A stretch of 64,000 nucleotides of DNA from Blastomyces gilchristii SLH14081 (Eukaryota; Ascomycota; Eurotiomycetes; Onygenales; Ajellomycetaceae). Below, piece by piece: positions 33,177 to 46,835 of the stretch. The translations under genes and the position numbers were made by a program. Below the pieces are notes generated by a model. The model saw nothing but the letters and a program-made list of their open reading frames with translations. It did not search any database and was not told the origin of the DNA. Within the stretch, counting starts at the first letter, position 1. Each line of letters opens with the position of its first letter. Location of the stretch: contig NW_003101660.1 in the NCBI RefSeq assembly GCF_000003855.2, forward strand, positions 124,001 to 188,000. Direction: 5' to 3'.

Positions 33177-36100
33177 ATGGGCAAATTCTCCTACATCATG
33201 ACATGGAAAGGGTTTCGCCTTGGCGGCACTGATGACCACGATTCGCAACTGCAACAATCCCTTAGTCCTGGACCTGTTCCTGTGCGTCACAGTGAACAGA
33301 TTCCCCGTTCACCTCTCACAATGGGTCAGCTAATCCCACGTTTTTCGGAGTCGACTGCAAATTCGCCGCTGGTCGGAGAATCCAAGGTCGTGGAACCCTC
33401 CTCCCCACCACCTGACGAGCCTCCAGCAGCTTCCAGAAGCACATCAGATCACAATGCCAAACAACAAATGACCCTACGCAACAGATTCAGCTTGATGCGC
33501 TTTAGACATGCGTCCGATCCCCAACTGTCTGCCTCATATAACGAGGCTGGAACCCCCCCTCCAGTGCCTTCGTTACCCCCTCGTAAGTCAAACCAGCCCA
33601 ATTTTATTAAATGATCGATTTGAATCAAGACATTTTTGTTGACTATTGTTGTTTTTCTAATATCCAAAGCGCCTACAATCATCACTACATCACCGACGCT
33701 TCCCATCCAGAAACCTGCTCCGAAACGAAAGAGCAGGTTCAAGCCGAGCTCGGAGAAACCTGTTTCGGAACGTGCGGCAACTATGCCCGGAAACTATAAC
33801 CATACGCCAAACAATTCCAATGCCTCAAACGGAAGTTCGGTTCGACAATTTGCTGGAGTGGATAACTGGCCAACCGCCCCTTCAAGCCTCAGAGCTTCTC
33901 ACCTAAGTTTTGAAGAACCTGGGAGGCTCTCAACGACCTCGATACGGAGCGGGGGGCCTGTCCGTGCACATGGCGATGGTGGTCTATTACCTGGTGCGAG
34001 ACTTTCAGAATCTTCTAGGTCAGACGGTAGCTCTGCTGAGTATGGGGTGTATTCGAAAAATGGCGCTTCTGCTAGCACCAGCTCTCTTTTCCGACTACCG
34101 CGGCTGAAACGCAGCAAAGGTCCACTATTCCCGTTACCCGTAAAATTGCCGCCTCAAGGGCAAGCCTCGCAGTCATCGGAATTCAACAGGCCTCAGACTG
34201 GCGGCGGGAAGAAACCTCACAGTTCCACTGATCATAATGGTGAACATGCACCTTCGCTGCCCTCGCTTCCTTCGCCATCCCAGTCTTCGTTGGGTTTTGG
34301 AACGCCAGGCACTTCATCCCCGGGCACGGTTTTGTTCCGAAAAGACTCGATCGCGTCTGCGCACTCTGCAAGGTCATCCACTTTCCCTAATGCGCCGGGT
34401 CGAATTTCACGGAGGCGGAGGTCATCGACGATGGGCTCCCTTCCCGATATTCAAGATGATCCACATCATTCGTCACCCAATCTTGCTCCATCCAGCAGGA
34501 CTCCAACGAATACCGGTGGACGGAGGAGCTTTGGTGACTTTTTCGCTATTCCATCCCGGTTTAAACATAGCCATGATCAAAACGGGACAGGCAACGCCTC
34601 TCCAAGTTTTGGGGCACCCGCCACCCCTGCATCAATCGCATCAAAATCTAATTCGTTCTCCCTCGGACGGGACTCGGCTTCATGCCCAGTCAGGGAAGAC
34701 AATGACACGCCAGCCGCCTATCTTTCACGGTTGGAAGGGGCCGTTCGTCGTAGTACGATTGCCAGCATCCTATCACAATCTGCTGAGGAATTTTACGCGA
34801 CAGCTTTAAGGAAGTATATGCGTGGTTTTTCATTTTTCGGCGACCCTATTGATATGGCAATCCGCAAGCTCCTTATGGAAGTCGAGCTGCCAAAAGAGAC
34901 GCAGCAAATTGATCGAGTCGTCCAAAGCTTTGCGGATCGTTATCACGAGTGCAATCCAGGCATATATTCCTCAACAGGTAGGATATCTTACTGTAGTTAC
35001 CGTCTTCTCTGAAGATCGTGCGCTAACAAATTGATAGAACAAGCTTATTTCATCGCCTTTTCCCTGTTGATCTTGCATACAGACGTCTTCAACAAAAACA
35101 ATAAGAGGAAAATGCAGAAGCCAGACTATGTTCGGAACACGCAAGGAGAAGGGATAGCTGTAGAAATACTTGAATGCTTCTACGAAAACATAATATACAC
35201 ACCATTCATCCACGTCGAAGATGAGCTAAACCTAAGCAGACTCATGGCCCCGAAAACACGCAAACCTTTGCTCAAAGTTGCCAGCGCAGATAACCTGCCG
35301 AGCTTTTCCCGCGATCCGATTGACCCGTATGCTCTAATATTAGACGGCAAACTAGGTTCGCTCCGGCCCAATCTCAAGGATGTCATGGAATTGGAAGACC
35401 CGTATAGCTCATTCGCAGCTGGCCAAACTCCTGATATGGATGCTCTGCACCACACATTCCATAAATCCTCGGTGTTGCAGATTGTTTCCGCCAGGTCCCG
35501 GCCTGATGCCTTTTTGACCACGAGTAGCATTGCAAATCCTTCAGAATCACATCCTGGCCTTGTGGATATTAGGGTTGCTAAAGTTGGTCTGCTGTGGCGA
35601 AAGGATCCTAAGAAAAAGAAAACTAGGTCACCTTGGCAGGAATGGGGAGCTGTACTCACGGGTTCGCAACTATATTTTTTCCGAGATATCCAGTGGGTGA
35701 AATCTTTGATTGCTCAATGTGAATCGCTCGACAAATACGGTCGGCGCCGTGCTGTCATCTTCAAACCTCCTATTACGGACTTTAAACCTGACGCCGTCAT
35801 GTCAACTCACGATGCTGTCGCATTATTGGATTCTAGCTATAAGAAACATAAACACGCGTTCCTTCTAGTCCGCCATGGTGGCTTCGAAGAGGTATTTCTC
35901 GCCAATAGTGAGGCCGAGATGCATGACTGGATTGTGACGCTCAACTACGCGGCGACCTTCCGAACGACAGGGGTCAGAATGCGAGGAATGATTGGGGCTA
36001 ATTATGAAGGTCAGCGAGACAGAAGGTCAACTCGTGCGGATTCTACAACTTCAGAAATGTCAAATGTCCCGCCCCCTGGGCCAACAGCGATCAATCGTAA

Positions 36101-37730
36101 AATTGACCCTGGGTTAATCGAAGAAGTTTCAGTGGCACGTCGGGAATTGATGTCACAAAGAATCAAGGAGGCAAGCGACAAATTGTCTGTTGCTCAAAAG
36201 GAGCTTGATGATTTATTAAGAAATGCGCGCCACCTCCAGGTTTTGACGCCAATTCATCCTAGAGCGAGAGATCAGGTTATCCTAGCCGCTGGGAGAATAT
36301 CGGCAAAAATCAAGTGGGCCAGATTAGAGATCTCGCGAACGAGGTGTCACAGAGAGATGCTTTCACTTGACCTGTCAGTCGAAGAACGTCTGTGTCTTGA
36401 GAAGCATAATCTTGATCCTCTGTATTCTTTGTCACAGCCACCCTCCACCCAACAGGCTCAGCAGAAACTGGACTCGGTTTCGAGTCATGGTCCTAGATCC
36501 CCCACAAGTGATAGTTCCTTTGGACCTGCCCGACCTGTCACCCCAGTATCCCTGGACGGTGGCGTAGATCGACAAGCCCAAACTGTCTCTCCACGGCAAA
36601 GGCGACCTAGTGTACAGAAGTCAGTGGCCACTTCGGAAACAAGTCCAATGCAAAAGAAACATACAGTGTCGAGTTCGAAGGAGGATTCCTTACTTCCTTC
36701 GTTTGCCGACCCTAGCGGGAACTCATCACTTCGTCAACCGTCCGTCAATACCTCTGTGCACAGCAACAAGGCTGATGATTCAAGTTGTGCAATTACGTCA
36801 TCTGGTCGCTCGACCCCTGTACCTAGCGTCGTGGATGATGAAGAAGAGCGTTTCCTACGGGAAGCTGGAATCCTTACCAACAACCCTTCACCCCTTACAC
36901 CGAAGTCCGTTGACCTTTTGAATGATGGCGATATGGACAAGCTCCCGGAAGAATCTACTTCCATTGAGCACCGGGGCAAGGTCCGTCGAAGTTTACATCG
37001 AAGTCTTCGGGAAGCCCACCACATTCCTCATCACCATCGGAGTAAGAAAGGAAGAGAACCAGCCAGCAGCATTGCAGGGACTGACGATGGTTCCTCCATT
37101 GCTGAAAGCGAAAGCCTTAGCCGGGGGACCGGCAGCTTCACTCTACATGGTAAAAAAGCATCTGTTGTCAATTTCGGGTCGGAATGGCAGAATATGTCTC
37201 ACGAGCAGCGTTTAAAGCTGCGAAAGCCAATGCAACATGAGGATTCTAGGGGCTCTGACACGTTGAATGTCGGCGACGGTGCTGAGTCGCTCATTTCGGA
37301 CTCTTCGTTTAGTAGGCGGCCAAATTCTCTCAGATCAATTAGCACAGCGACTGCCAGGAGCCTGAAGAATCAAACCACATCGCCTGGAGTGCCTGCTGAG
37401 ACTCCCGAGGGGGCCATCTCCTTCAATGAGGCGCATGAGTCGACTTTTACTGGAACTCATCCGAATGCAATTGATCCTGTTGTTGAGGAAGAGAGTGATA
37501 CTACTCGGCCTAGCCCTGACCAACAATCCCCAGCCACTCAGATCCCGCCAGCCGATCAGGATCAGGATGGCAAAGACACGAAGGAGATTTCAATCAGCCC
37601 AGACAACCATCTTAGCGCTGCAGGACTGGAATCTTCGTCTCCTCTCAAACAAAATGGCAGCTCAGGCCATAGCGATGTGTCGCAGGAGAAGCTTAACTAC
37701 ATCGCTCACGAGCAAGTCGTTAGCGCATGA
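33177..37730 (+). CDS. SYT1: Syt1-type Arf guanine nucleotide exchange factor (Sec7-PH)
   Basis: Three exons, 33177-33582, 33670-34977 and 35038-37730, give 1468 aa. It activates Arf GTPases at Golgi membranes. Residues 1-500 are Ser/Pro-rich and disordered. The Sec7 domain spans the second intron (about 500-640) and includes the catalytic Glu finger Glu545 in Leu-Pro-Lys-Glu-Thr-Gln-Gln-Ile-Asp-Arg and the Phe-Ser-Leu-Leu-Ile-Leu-His-Thr-Asp-Val-Phe-Asn helix. A PH domain follows at about 745-880, ending in Trp-Ile-Val-Thr-Leu-Asn, then a short coiled coil (about 910-1010) and a long Ser-rich tail. Domain order matches yeast Syt1 rather than Gea/Sec7. The start is less certain than the rest because an extra 5' exon cannot be excluded. 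Confidence 0.88.
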
Positions 37731-38296
37731 ATGGCTGCCTTTGATCTCTTTTCATTCCTCTCCGTCGATCTTGATGGATATATGAAGATATCCTCCTACT
37801 TTTGCCATTGCCACCCCTCATCTTCTTATTCTAGCACCTCTGTTCGCCCTACTATACCCCTCCACCAAACATTTCTTTTTGCTCCTTTTTTCTTCCCCTC
37901 TCGCATTACTCCTCCTCTTCTTCGATATCCGGCTTGAAGACCATTTTAACTTTGTTTCTTAATACTTAGACTTGATTAGACTTGATTACGAGATGATTGA
38001 TCATGATAGTTCTTTTTTTTTTCTTTTTTTTTCTCTTTTTTCTTTCTTTCTTTCTTCCTTTCTTTTTTTTTTTTCGGTGCCTACTTCACGTTGAATCCAT
38101 CCTCCATCCTCCACCATCCCTCGTCCGTTCCCGCCTTCTCATCTTTCCATCAGGCGACATTAAATATTCAAGAACTATACATATTTCTTTGTTGTTCAAT
38201 CTACACTAACCGCATACCATTTTTCATTCGAGATAAAAGCCGGCAGATTCTGTAACTGTCCATGACTTGAGTCAGGTCTATTTAGGCTCTGAGTGT

Positions 38297-38332
<36 letters not shown>

Positions 38333-40287
38333 CTTCATGTTACTTACATTTCTTTTTCATTCCCCTGTATTTTTCACCTGTCTAGTTCGGTCTGTCCGCA
38401 TCTCACTTTCTCACCTTCACCTCTTATGCTTATCTTACTTACAACGAAAAAATACTCGGTTCAATGGTAGGGAATAAACAATGCAGATTGCTCCTTTTTA
38501 TGTACATATTTATATGGTATTTTTTTTTTCGCTCCCTCTCGCCATAAATTAACTTACCTTGTGAACTTCATTTCCAATTCATTTTCTCTTTTTATCATTT
38601 GGATGCATAGGTTGATGGATATGTCATACAGTAGAGCTAATTAGTATACAAAATACAGTGTTATATGAGTATGTGCATAAAAGGGCGCTTGTTGTTGAAT
38701 ATTCGTGCAGGAGTCAAGAATGACATCATCGGTTTTTTAGAGAAATATTTACATAGTAGTTACGGATTTGAGTGCGGTCAATGGCTCGGGAGGGACACAC
38801 CGAGCCGCCGAGGCGTGCCATGTCGTCTCATTATTTCCACCTCTTCTTCCCTCTTTTCTCCTTAACGATTTCGAGAAAACTATCCATGAAACTTCCAGCA
38901 GCCCAATACCCTCACGTTTGAAGGCAATCTTTTGTCGTCCGCCTACGCCAAGGCTTCTGTTCTGCCTTGGGCGCCTCATCGCCGTTAACTACTCAGCGGA
39001 ATATCTCATATAACTAAACTACTCTTGATTGCCCAATGACGACACGAACCAGGTACGGAGAAACATCAGCTGGAAAACTACAATTCGGGTCATCGGACAC
39101 CGAACCAAGCAAGCGCGGAATGATATGGATGGTTTGCACGAGTTCAACCAAGTTGAGAGTTATCCAAGCTGATATGTGCGGTTACCGTAGTCGCGACATA
39201 GGCGCGTGTTGTCACCAGTTGGTGGCTGCGCTGCACGGCGGATCTCAATGAAAATGCCAATAGCAAGAAAAAGAAAATATATGAGAAATTCTTTTTCATC
39301 ATGCTGTCAACCCCTCTCTCACCCCGACAGTTACAGACCTTGTAGGGCGGCTGAGTTACGTACGTGGGTGTACGCTGATGCGTACGATTGAGGCTTACCG
39401 AGGCCGCACTTGTAGCTTTGCCTTGTCCTTGCGGTCAAGGAAAGTAAGGGGAAATGACGAGATGGGTGGGAACAGAGATGGGAACTTTAACTGTCTCTGG
39501 GTTCTTCCGGATGGAGTTGTAACTGGCCTCCCTGTCCCGCCCCGCATTATGCTGCAGGCAAAACCGCCTCATAGTTCGTTGAATATTGAGGCCACAGTTC
39601 TCCCGGCTTAAATCTGCCTGGCAATTGGCTGGGTGATCTGTTGCAAAAGCGCATGGTAGTTTTTTCAATGAGGCGGCGTCTCTATGCACTGATTGGCCTG
39701 TAGGCGAGCATTGGCAACCTGTGCGGAAGATGTTTTTGGCTCCCTGCAGCAAGTTCATACCTGCTACCCCGACATTTAGAACGCATTCTCTTCGATGTAA
39801 CCCAGAATGGAAATGCGGCAGATTCTAGGAATATTAACAAGCTTGCTGATTTGATGATATATAGGGCGGCCATGAGTGTTTAGGTCGGAACTCTCTTTGC
39901 TCTAACTACACCTTTGCAGGGAGGCATCGGGTGGGGCACTCAACCCCAGAACTATCTTCATAACTACCCACGCAAAGGCCAACTATATTAGTTTCCGGTT
40001 CAAATGTGTCGTTGCCTTTTAGGCCAAATCCGTTGACGCTTGCAGAATGGCTTGACCGTTGGCAAAAATCGTCAAGATCTCCCGCGCATCATGTGCGCCC
40101 TGGGACAAATGCTAAATTCAGTGCAAGGCGGGGGGGGGAATGAGGTGGTATGAAAAGGGCCTGTACGGACTTCAAAATGAGTTCTGCAGCAATTTTTAAG
40201 AAGGGGCTATTGAAGCACGATTCAGACTTTCCCTAAAAATTAACCTCACAGAATATATTTTACTTGCCTAACGTAAGGATATCCAGC
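37731..40287. other. Intergenic region with long poly-T tracts
   Basis: 2.6 kb. The first 900 bases are T-rich with several homopolymer runs, including 30 consecutive T at 38299-38328. From 39000 on, composition is ordinary. Only short frames without domains are seen, up to about 107 codons. Confidence 0.5.
38299..38328. repeat. Poly-T tract, 30 nt
   Basis: Thirty consecutive T downstream of SYT1. No flanking target-site duplication or ORF that would mark it as the tail of a retroelement was noticed. Confidence 0.9.
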
Positions 40288-42997
40288 ATGGGGTGGACTT
40301 CCTCCAGTTTTAATATCCATCGAGTGCAAACTAGCAAGCAGCCTGCGCTCCTGGAAAAGACTCTTCCGAACTGGGCAAAATATGAGCTAAAGGTAGATAC
40401 TGAATATCAGATGTGGATCAAGGCCGAACATCTGCAATTGAAACTCTTTATTTTATCCTCGCTGGCGATATAGTTACTGAGGCTGATCAGCGGACTTTAG
40501 CAGGGAGCAGAAGTTGCATCAGAGGCGAAAAGGTTTCGCCGCTCAAGATCTCTCTCAAAATCGTTGAAGAGATGGTGGGATCGCTGGCAACAAATGCCCG
40601 CCACTGTCGATTTTGATCCATCCGTTGATACGGACGCGAAGGGAGAAATTGAATTAGCTGGCGAATCAGGAAGAAAGCCATTTTTTGTCCGGAAGGTAAC
40701 TATTCAGGGGTGGCAGGGTTACGGTCCTGTCAAAGAAATGGTGCATCTAAGGGATGAAAGCAGACTCTCGGGGCCGAGTCCTGTGGATTTTACGGGTTTC
40801 AATGAGTGGTTCCATAACGGCCAATCTTATCAGGAAGAAATTTCATTGGAAATTCTACCAACGCCAGTCCTCAAACCAGGAAGATTTTCCAGGACTAAAG
40901 AGTGGCTAACAAACCATCGAAATTCATCTCGCGTGTCGTTTTTCTCCTCGAGCTTGTCTCCGTCATCACAGCAGTCCTTCTTCCGCACACCGAATACTCC
41001 CAATTCCGCGTCGTCATCTCGTGATTCTCATTCTTCCGAGTTGCCTGTTGACATATTTTGTGCGCTTCACGAACTTGCCGACACCAGCCCCGTCAAAGTA
41101 AGGCAAACACAAACGCCGTTGCAACAGACTAGGATCTCTGTGGCCTCCGTCGCTCCCCAGTACTCAGTTCCTGAAGCCACCGAATCCGATCAGAATGGCC
41201 TCCGGTGTGGGGCACAAGAAAGCTACACAAGCTCGAAGGTTGAACCACAAATATACCAATTCTCTCCTATATCATCTGTGGACGGTTGTGCATCTCCGCC
41301 CTTGAAAGGGGCTACTGATTTTGACAATGAACATTCGCTTAATGAAGGAGATCCCCAGCAGCTGACGGAGCTGTCGCCGTTGGTGGATCAGCCACCCATG
41401 TACCAGGTAACGGCGATGACTCCTAACACTGAGGTTCTAGCTTTCCATGGCTTTCAGAAGGGTGATTCCGCGGAAATTCAGCTTCCTGATCCGGGCCCAA
41501 TCTTTGACTTGCCTCTTCAGGAAAACAGTATCTATCAGAGTCATCGACAGACCGCAAATTATTCGAACAATGAAAACGGAGGGTCTTATCTAGGGGACGG
41601 AACACGGGATTCCTCATTCCAGTCTTCTGCCCTTGGGAATGGAGGAGATGGGTGCGGGACTGAGGGACATGGGAATTGCGACGAGAGCGAAAATAACTCC
41701 CGAGAGGAAGACGATGACGGCAACAACCGTAAAAGGAAACGGTTCAAACGCGCGGATCCTGGACGCACTAGACGCCAATTCGCGTGTGTCTATCATAAGT
41801 ACGACCCACAAACGTATCATGGAGACCATCATCGAAAGTATTTGTTATGTTCTGGGACCAGTTTCAAATTCATTTCAGAACTCACGTACGTGGAAAAATT
41901 TCTCAGAGTTAGCCTTTTAATACTTTTTGTCGTATATTTACCTCTCGTTACAATTGTTCCGTGCTAATGGGATCGGTAGTCGACACCTTTGTCGAGTTCA
42001 TGGCGAGCATGTTTGCCCGCATTGTTATAGAACCTTCAGAAATAAAACACTCCGAGCCAATCATGCTCAAAATTGCACTGTCAAGCTTCGTTGTTCTCAA
42101 GAAGATAAATGGGCCGCTTTGTGGCGAGAGAGATTCAAAGGCGTCGATATGCCACAATCTCCATGTTAGTCTAATTCTCTCATGGGTTTACTATGTTTTT
42201 TCCTTATGTAACTAGTGTACAACAAAACTTCATTCGGATATTCAGAAATAAACTATTGGCAAGAGTACTAATGTAGTATAGATTGGGAACCATCGTCTGG
42301 ACCCCGATTGGCCCGGTTGAATACTCGCACGGAGGGATTCCCCCAACAACAGTGGACAGATGCTTCAGGATCAGCAACCACATACAACCCTTCACCATGC
42401 AGTTCAGGGTCTTCGACTATGCACCCCCACTACGTTGGTGATTTGCGACAGAATCCCAATGAAAATGCACTCATGGCACAGCTGCAGTCGACGACTGCAA
42501 TACAGAGAATTTCCATAGCGGCTCTTACAACTGAGAGAGACGCCCTTAGGAAGCAAGTCCCGTGTTTAGGACAGCAACAACTTTGGTGCTCTACTTGCAA
42601 TAATATTACCACCAATTTCCCAGTTGGCTCACTGATATCACCTACCACTACCAATAATTCACCGAATGGAGCCCTCTCGAGCCAGAGTTTCACCCTGAGT
42701 AATGTCCAACACCCCGGGGGAACTACAACTTTTAATACCAACTTAGGTCAGCCTACGCCTTCTACTACTCCAATCAAAGAAAGAGCTAGAAGTTCTATAT
42801 TGAAACCTCCTGCTACAATGGTCGTCGATACATATGCCCAACAAGCTGATCCGCCAGCAAGCATAGCGGTACCGCAAATATCCGAACCAGTATTTCAACA
42901 GGAAGAGCATCAATCGTTCAGTTTGCCAGAACTTGATACAAATATGAATTTCGGCTTCGATTGGGACGAAATACAATCATCTGTGGGCTATCTTTGA
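40288..42997 (+). CDS. Fungal C2H2 zinc-finger protein, putative regulator
   Basis: Four exons, 40288-40392, 40501-41885, 41980-42164 and 42282-42997, give 796 aa. The N-terminus has a basic helical stretch (Arg-Phe-Arg-Arg-Ser-Arg...Lys-Arg-Trp-Trp-Asp-Arg-Trp). A long Ser/Pro/Gln-rich middle follows. Two neighbouring zinc fingers begin at Cys464 after the basic patch Lys-Arg-Lys-Arg-Phe-Lys-Arg. The first has the form Phe-Ala-Cys...Tyr-Asp-Pro...Cys...Leu-Thr-Arg-His-Leu...His; the second Cys-Pro-His-Cys...Leu-Arg-Ala-Asn-His. This paired arrangement is common in fungal C2H2 proteins of unknown target. The second intron falls inside the first finger, so single-exon calls miss it. The C-terminus is Asn/Gln/Thr-rich with an acidic Phe/Trp end that could be an activation domain (inference). 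Confidence 0.85.
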
Positions 42998-43991
42998 AAT
43001 TGGAACAGGTAGTATTCTAGAGAAGTTCTTTAGTAGAATAACTTCATAGCCTTTATGTTGCCTGTGGATCACATGTTATATGTCATCCAAAGTGTATTCT
43101 TTCTCCTTTTATTTCTTTTTTCATCATTCTCAAAGTGTTCACTTGTGTATGCAAAGAGGTGCTGTGCACCTTTAACTTTTGAAAGCTGGTACTTGATTTC
43201 CCGGTGGAAAATGTTAATGCATTAAGGCTCAGGGAATTGATTATTCAGGCGCAGCAGTTTACAGAAATGGGGGTTTTTTTTTTTTTTTCTTTCTGCATCA
43301 TCTCTTTTTAATGGCATCATCATATAATAAACCTCTTCATCCTTCTTACTTCCTCCTTCCTGTGTGCTCTTGCAGAGTAGGCAGGACATAAAAGCATAGC
43401 AAATAAAAGCCAGATAGCTATGCACACATGGCAAAGGAATGCAAGCAAATTCTATATAAATACATAAATCATTAAAAATTAGTTGTCAGAGCTGATATTA
43501 TTTCTGCTGTACATAAATCAGAGATGTTGTCACTATCAGGTGCTAATGAGCATGATGATATACAACTTGTCAGCTTGTCCTGCTTTGATGAGAGTTCTGT
43601 TTACCTTCCCACATAGTGACAAATGTAATGCTGACCGACAACTTACAATTGGAATCTTCCACTACCAAAACAAAGCACAATGTTCCTTCTTTACTTTCTT
43701 TCATATCAGTTCTAATGATATCAGTTATCCCTCTCCTTTCTTTCCTTTCCGGTTTGGCAGGAGAGCCTTGGTACGGCTTCGCTTCCTACGCGCCCAGGAA
43801 TGACCTACAGATCAAAGGTGACTTAGAGCTTCGAGCATCGATTGGGCCTTTGTGTGAGTGATCTTAGAACCTGAAGAGGAGCAAAACGCGCAGTCAATCA
43901 CGCAGCTCCTAGCGCGCTTTCTGGGAAGGAGACTGACCTTAACGAGAGCCTCCGAAACGAAGAGCAGACCAAGAAAAAACCTGACGCCAAA
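42998..43991. other. Intergenic region upstream of the SET gene
   Basis: About 1 kb. It holds the 3' end of the C2H2 gene and the SET-gene promoter. A T13 run lies near 43276. No gene is seen. Confidence 0.5.
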
Positions 43992-45329
43992 ATGCAGCTT
44001 AATCTAGCCAAGTTGACGAAGCATGCCCCGGCCCCGATATATCAGAACCAAGCCTGCGGGAATAGGGGGTTGGGACTGGTCGCGAAGAAGAGATTTGAGG
44101 AAGGGGAGTGTATCATTTGCGAGGAAGTCATAGTATCCTCCACGACACTCCAGTCTGCAGGAGGCTCCGTCCGGCTGTACAACAATCACCTTGCGCAGCA
44201 AGTAAAGTCTGCTAAAAATCCGGCATTCAGTCGCCGATTTTTCCAGCTCCCCCATCTCTCGAAAGAAGAATGGGGACCGATGGGGGCCATTTTCGAGAGA
44301 GGATCTATTCCGGTCCCGCCAAAAAGCCGTGCCCTGGGGTTGGATTCAGCATACCTCAACCATTCCTGCCTGCCTAATGCGCAGCACTCGTTGGCCGAAC
44401 TAACATTCGACGGGACCGGGAACAGGAGAAACTTCTTGATTGTATATGCCTGTAGAACCATAGAGGAAGGGGAGGAGATTACTATCCCGTACGAAAGTTT
44501 ATATTTGGATAGAGTGGGTCGCCAGCAGTTCCTGTTGCAGGAATATGGGTTCGAATGTGCTTGCAAACTCTGTGAAAAAGAAGACGCTGCGATTGAAGCA
44601 GGCCTGGAACTTATATTCTTAAAGCTTCCAATCATATTCCTCGAACACGCCATCGATAATGAGCCGGCTGGTATCTTGCAGGTGGCCCACACGATTCTGG
44701 ACATACACCTCACAATTGGCCTGACTGATAATCGCTTCGCCCGGATTTTGGAACATTGCGCAAAAGTCTGTGTCTGGCACTCTGATGTTGGCAGAGCACT
44801 GGTGTTCCTATCAAAAGCTCGAGATTCCTTTCTCAGTATTCAGGGGGTCCAGGGCAAGGATTACTTGCGTGTTACAGAATTGCAGAGAGACCCAATGAAG
44901 ATTGCGGGTGCAGGACGTACGAAGAGAGGATTGTCCTCGAAAGCGGATACAGAAGTCATCCGGAAAAATAAAGAGCGGGATACAGAGATCATGTTCATGC
45001 TCAATGCAAAGGACCTTGGGGATTATATTAAACTTTCCGAATATGATGATGCGGCTAAGGGCACAACCATGGGGGTTGAGGACGGAAATGATCGCCAATT
45101 AGACCCCAAAATAGACATCGACCAGCTGGTGAAAGAACTGGAGCTGGAAAAGAAACAGCATGATAAATCTCGCCACCGGCGTGGAAGTAGCTCCGACGAG
45201 AAGCCCAAGAAGGGGAGAAATAAACGCGGCCACAAGTATAAGAAGAAGGGCAAAGGCAAGGCAGTTGCAGACGGAGTTAACACTGCGGATGGAAAAGTGG
45301 GAGAGAACAGAAAGCAGAAAAAGGCTTAA
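43992..45329 (+). CDS. SET-domain protein
   Basis: Single exon, 445 aa. The SET domain occupies about residues 15-190: Gly-Asn-Arg-Gly-Leu-Gly-Leu-Val-Ala near the start, Tyr-Leu-Asn-His-Ser-Cys-Leu-Pro-Asn-Ala (the S-adenosylmethionine/pseudoknot motif), Gly-Glu-Glu-Ile-Thr-Ile-Pro-Tyr, and a post-SET cysteine pair in Tyr-Gly-Phe-Glu-Cys-Ala-Cys-Lys-Leu-Cys. This is the SMYD-like layout, without a visible MYND finger between the halves. Helices follow, and residues after about 385 form a strongly basic Lys/Arg/Gly tail suggesting nuclear or nucleolar localisation. Whether the substrate is a histone or another protein cannot be read from sequence. Confidence 0.88.
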   Translation: MQLNLAKLTKHAPAPIYQNQACGNRGLGLVAKKRFEEGECIICEEVIVSSTTLQSAGGSVRLYNNHLAQQVKSAKNPAFSRRFFQLPHLSKEEWGPMGAIFERGSIPVPPKSRALGLDSAYLNHSCLPNAQHSLAELTFDGTGNRRNFLIVYACRTIEEGEEITIPYESLYLDRVGRQQFLLQEYGFECACKLCEKEDAAIEAGLELIFLKLPIIFLEHAIDNEPAGILQVAHTILDIHLTIGLTDNRFARILEHCAKVCVWHSDVGRALVFLSKARDSFLSIQGVQGKDYLRVTELQRDPMKIAGAGRTKRGLSSKADTEVIRKNKERDTEIMFMLNAKDLGDYIKLSEYDDAAKGTTMGVEDGNDRQLDPKIDIDQLVKELELEKKQHDKSRHRRGSSSDEKPKKGRNKRGHKYKKKGKGKAVADGVNTADGKVGENRKQKKA

Positions 45330-46835
45330 GGTTGAATCAACAACTTGATTGAACTTGATCGATTGTTCCTCGATGGGGTTTGAAAGAACGTTAAGGGCGC
45401 GGAATGAAAAAAATCTGGGGCAAGAGAAGAATAGCAATAGCAGTAGTGTAACGGATGAACCGCCTAATTCGAGATTGCTTTATCACCACTAGTTAGCGGG
45501 CTGGGCAGTTAGCTTAATTAAGATGTGATAGATTTGAAAATAACAACCCCACACGCTGAGACACACTAGGAAAGTTGATATGGAGAAGGCAACTTTGCTC
45601 TCGATGTCTTTTTCTTATTTTTGATAACACAATTTGATGAAGAGACAGACTGTTGAAAACACTTGGCAGAAACGCTCTTCAATCCAATTGAAACCTCTTG
45701 ATTCGAGCGAACAATGTAAAAAAAATCTTTCGAAAGGGCAAAGGAAATCAGGAAGAAACTAAAATAATTGAAGGGAGCTTCTAAAAATGTCATTTTCTTG
45801 TCCTCTGTAACCCATGTAGGATTACCTCCTAGATGCACCCTCCTCCATTGCCCATATCAGAATTGATTTCCGGGGCGCTGATGAGTTTGGCATACATAAT
45901 GATAATATGATTTGTTCAAAGTGTTCATCGACAAGCGGAGGTCGGCTTGAAGTTCTGCCGAAAATCGGCATGCCGACTCGCAAAGCACAGAGCTGGCTGG
46001 TAGATCTCTTGGCGAGTTGGGTCCAAATTCATGTCAGGATCGAATTCGGTGACGAGCCGTATTATTTTAGATTTATGTTGGTCGGACCTAGGCGTTGGTT
46101 ATTTTATTCTCCTGCAAAAACGGTCTCGCTACTTGTCCTCGCCCACGGTGTTTTCCGTGCCACTCACTCCTTCTGTGACTGTTTTGTCCTACAAGTTTTA
46201 CGAATTTAATTTGATTTTTGATTTATTTTTTTATTTTTTTGAGAAACGAATGCAAAGATCTGATAAGAGCGAAGGAATTTCATTGTAAAAGAAATATGTC
46301 CGTCCAGTTATGGACGAGTTGGGTTTGCCATACAAAACTTGATCGGGAAAGCTTTCGAGCCCAGGCCATCCCAACCAGCCCCCCCCTCCTCCGGCACTAG
46401 CTGAACAGAATGCCATATGAAATACTTAACGAGTGCAGTACAAACCAAAATATGAGTGAAAATTTCGAGTGTGAGATCGCATAAAAAAACAAACAAGACG
46501 GAGAAGACGAGTGTATATGGATGACAAAAAGACCCGGAAATCAAGAAAAGGAAAAAAGGAAATCGTTGCCCTGCCAAATTATGCAGAACATGATGAAATG
46601 TTAGGAAAGCAGATACTTGTTATGAGAGACAAGAGAGGGAAAAGGAGAAAAATCTATCCGATGTAGTAGTTCTTATCCATTATTCTTTATTTTCTTTTGG
46701 AAGCCGGTCATGTTTTCTCTCAGCGTGGTTCATCATGAGCGCGGGCTGGTGGTATCGAAACCAGCTACAATCACATTAGAATTATTGCTTTTGCTTTCAT
46801 TGCGAGTGTAAAGGGGGGGATGTACTGCGCACACC
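45330..46835. other. Intergenic region between the SET and defensin genes
   Basis: 1.5 kb, convergent, so it holds two 3' ends. AT-rich at 45560-45800 and 46190-46260. Frames up to about 100 codons occur but none shows a domain. Confidence 0.5.

Noticed and set aside
38299..38328. Poly-T tract as retroelement tail
   Set aside because: No adjacent element body, reverse-transcriptase frame or target-site duplication; several shorter T-runs nearby point to general T-rich 3' DNA.
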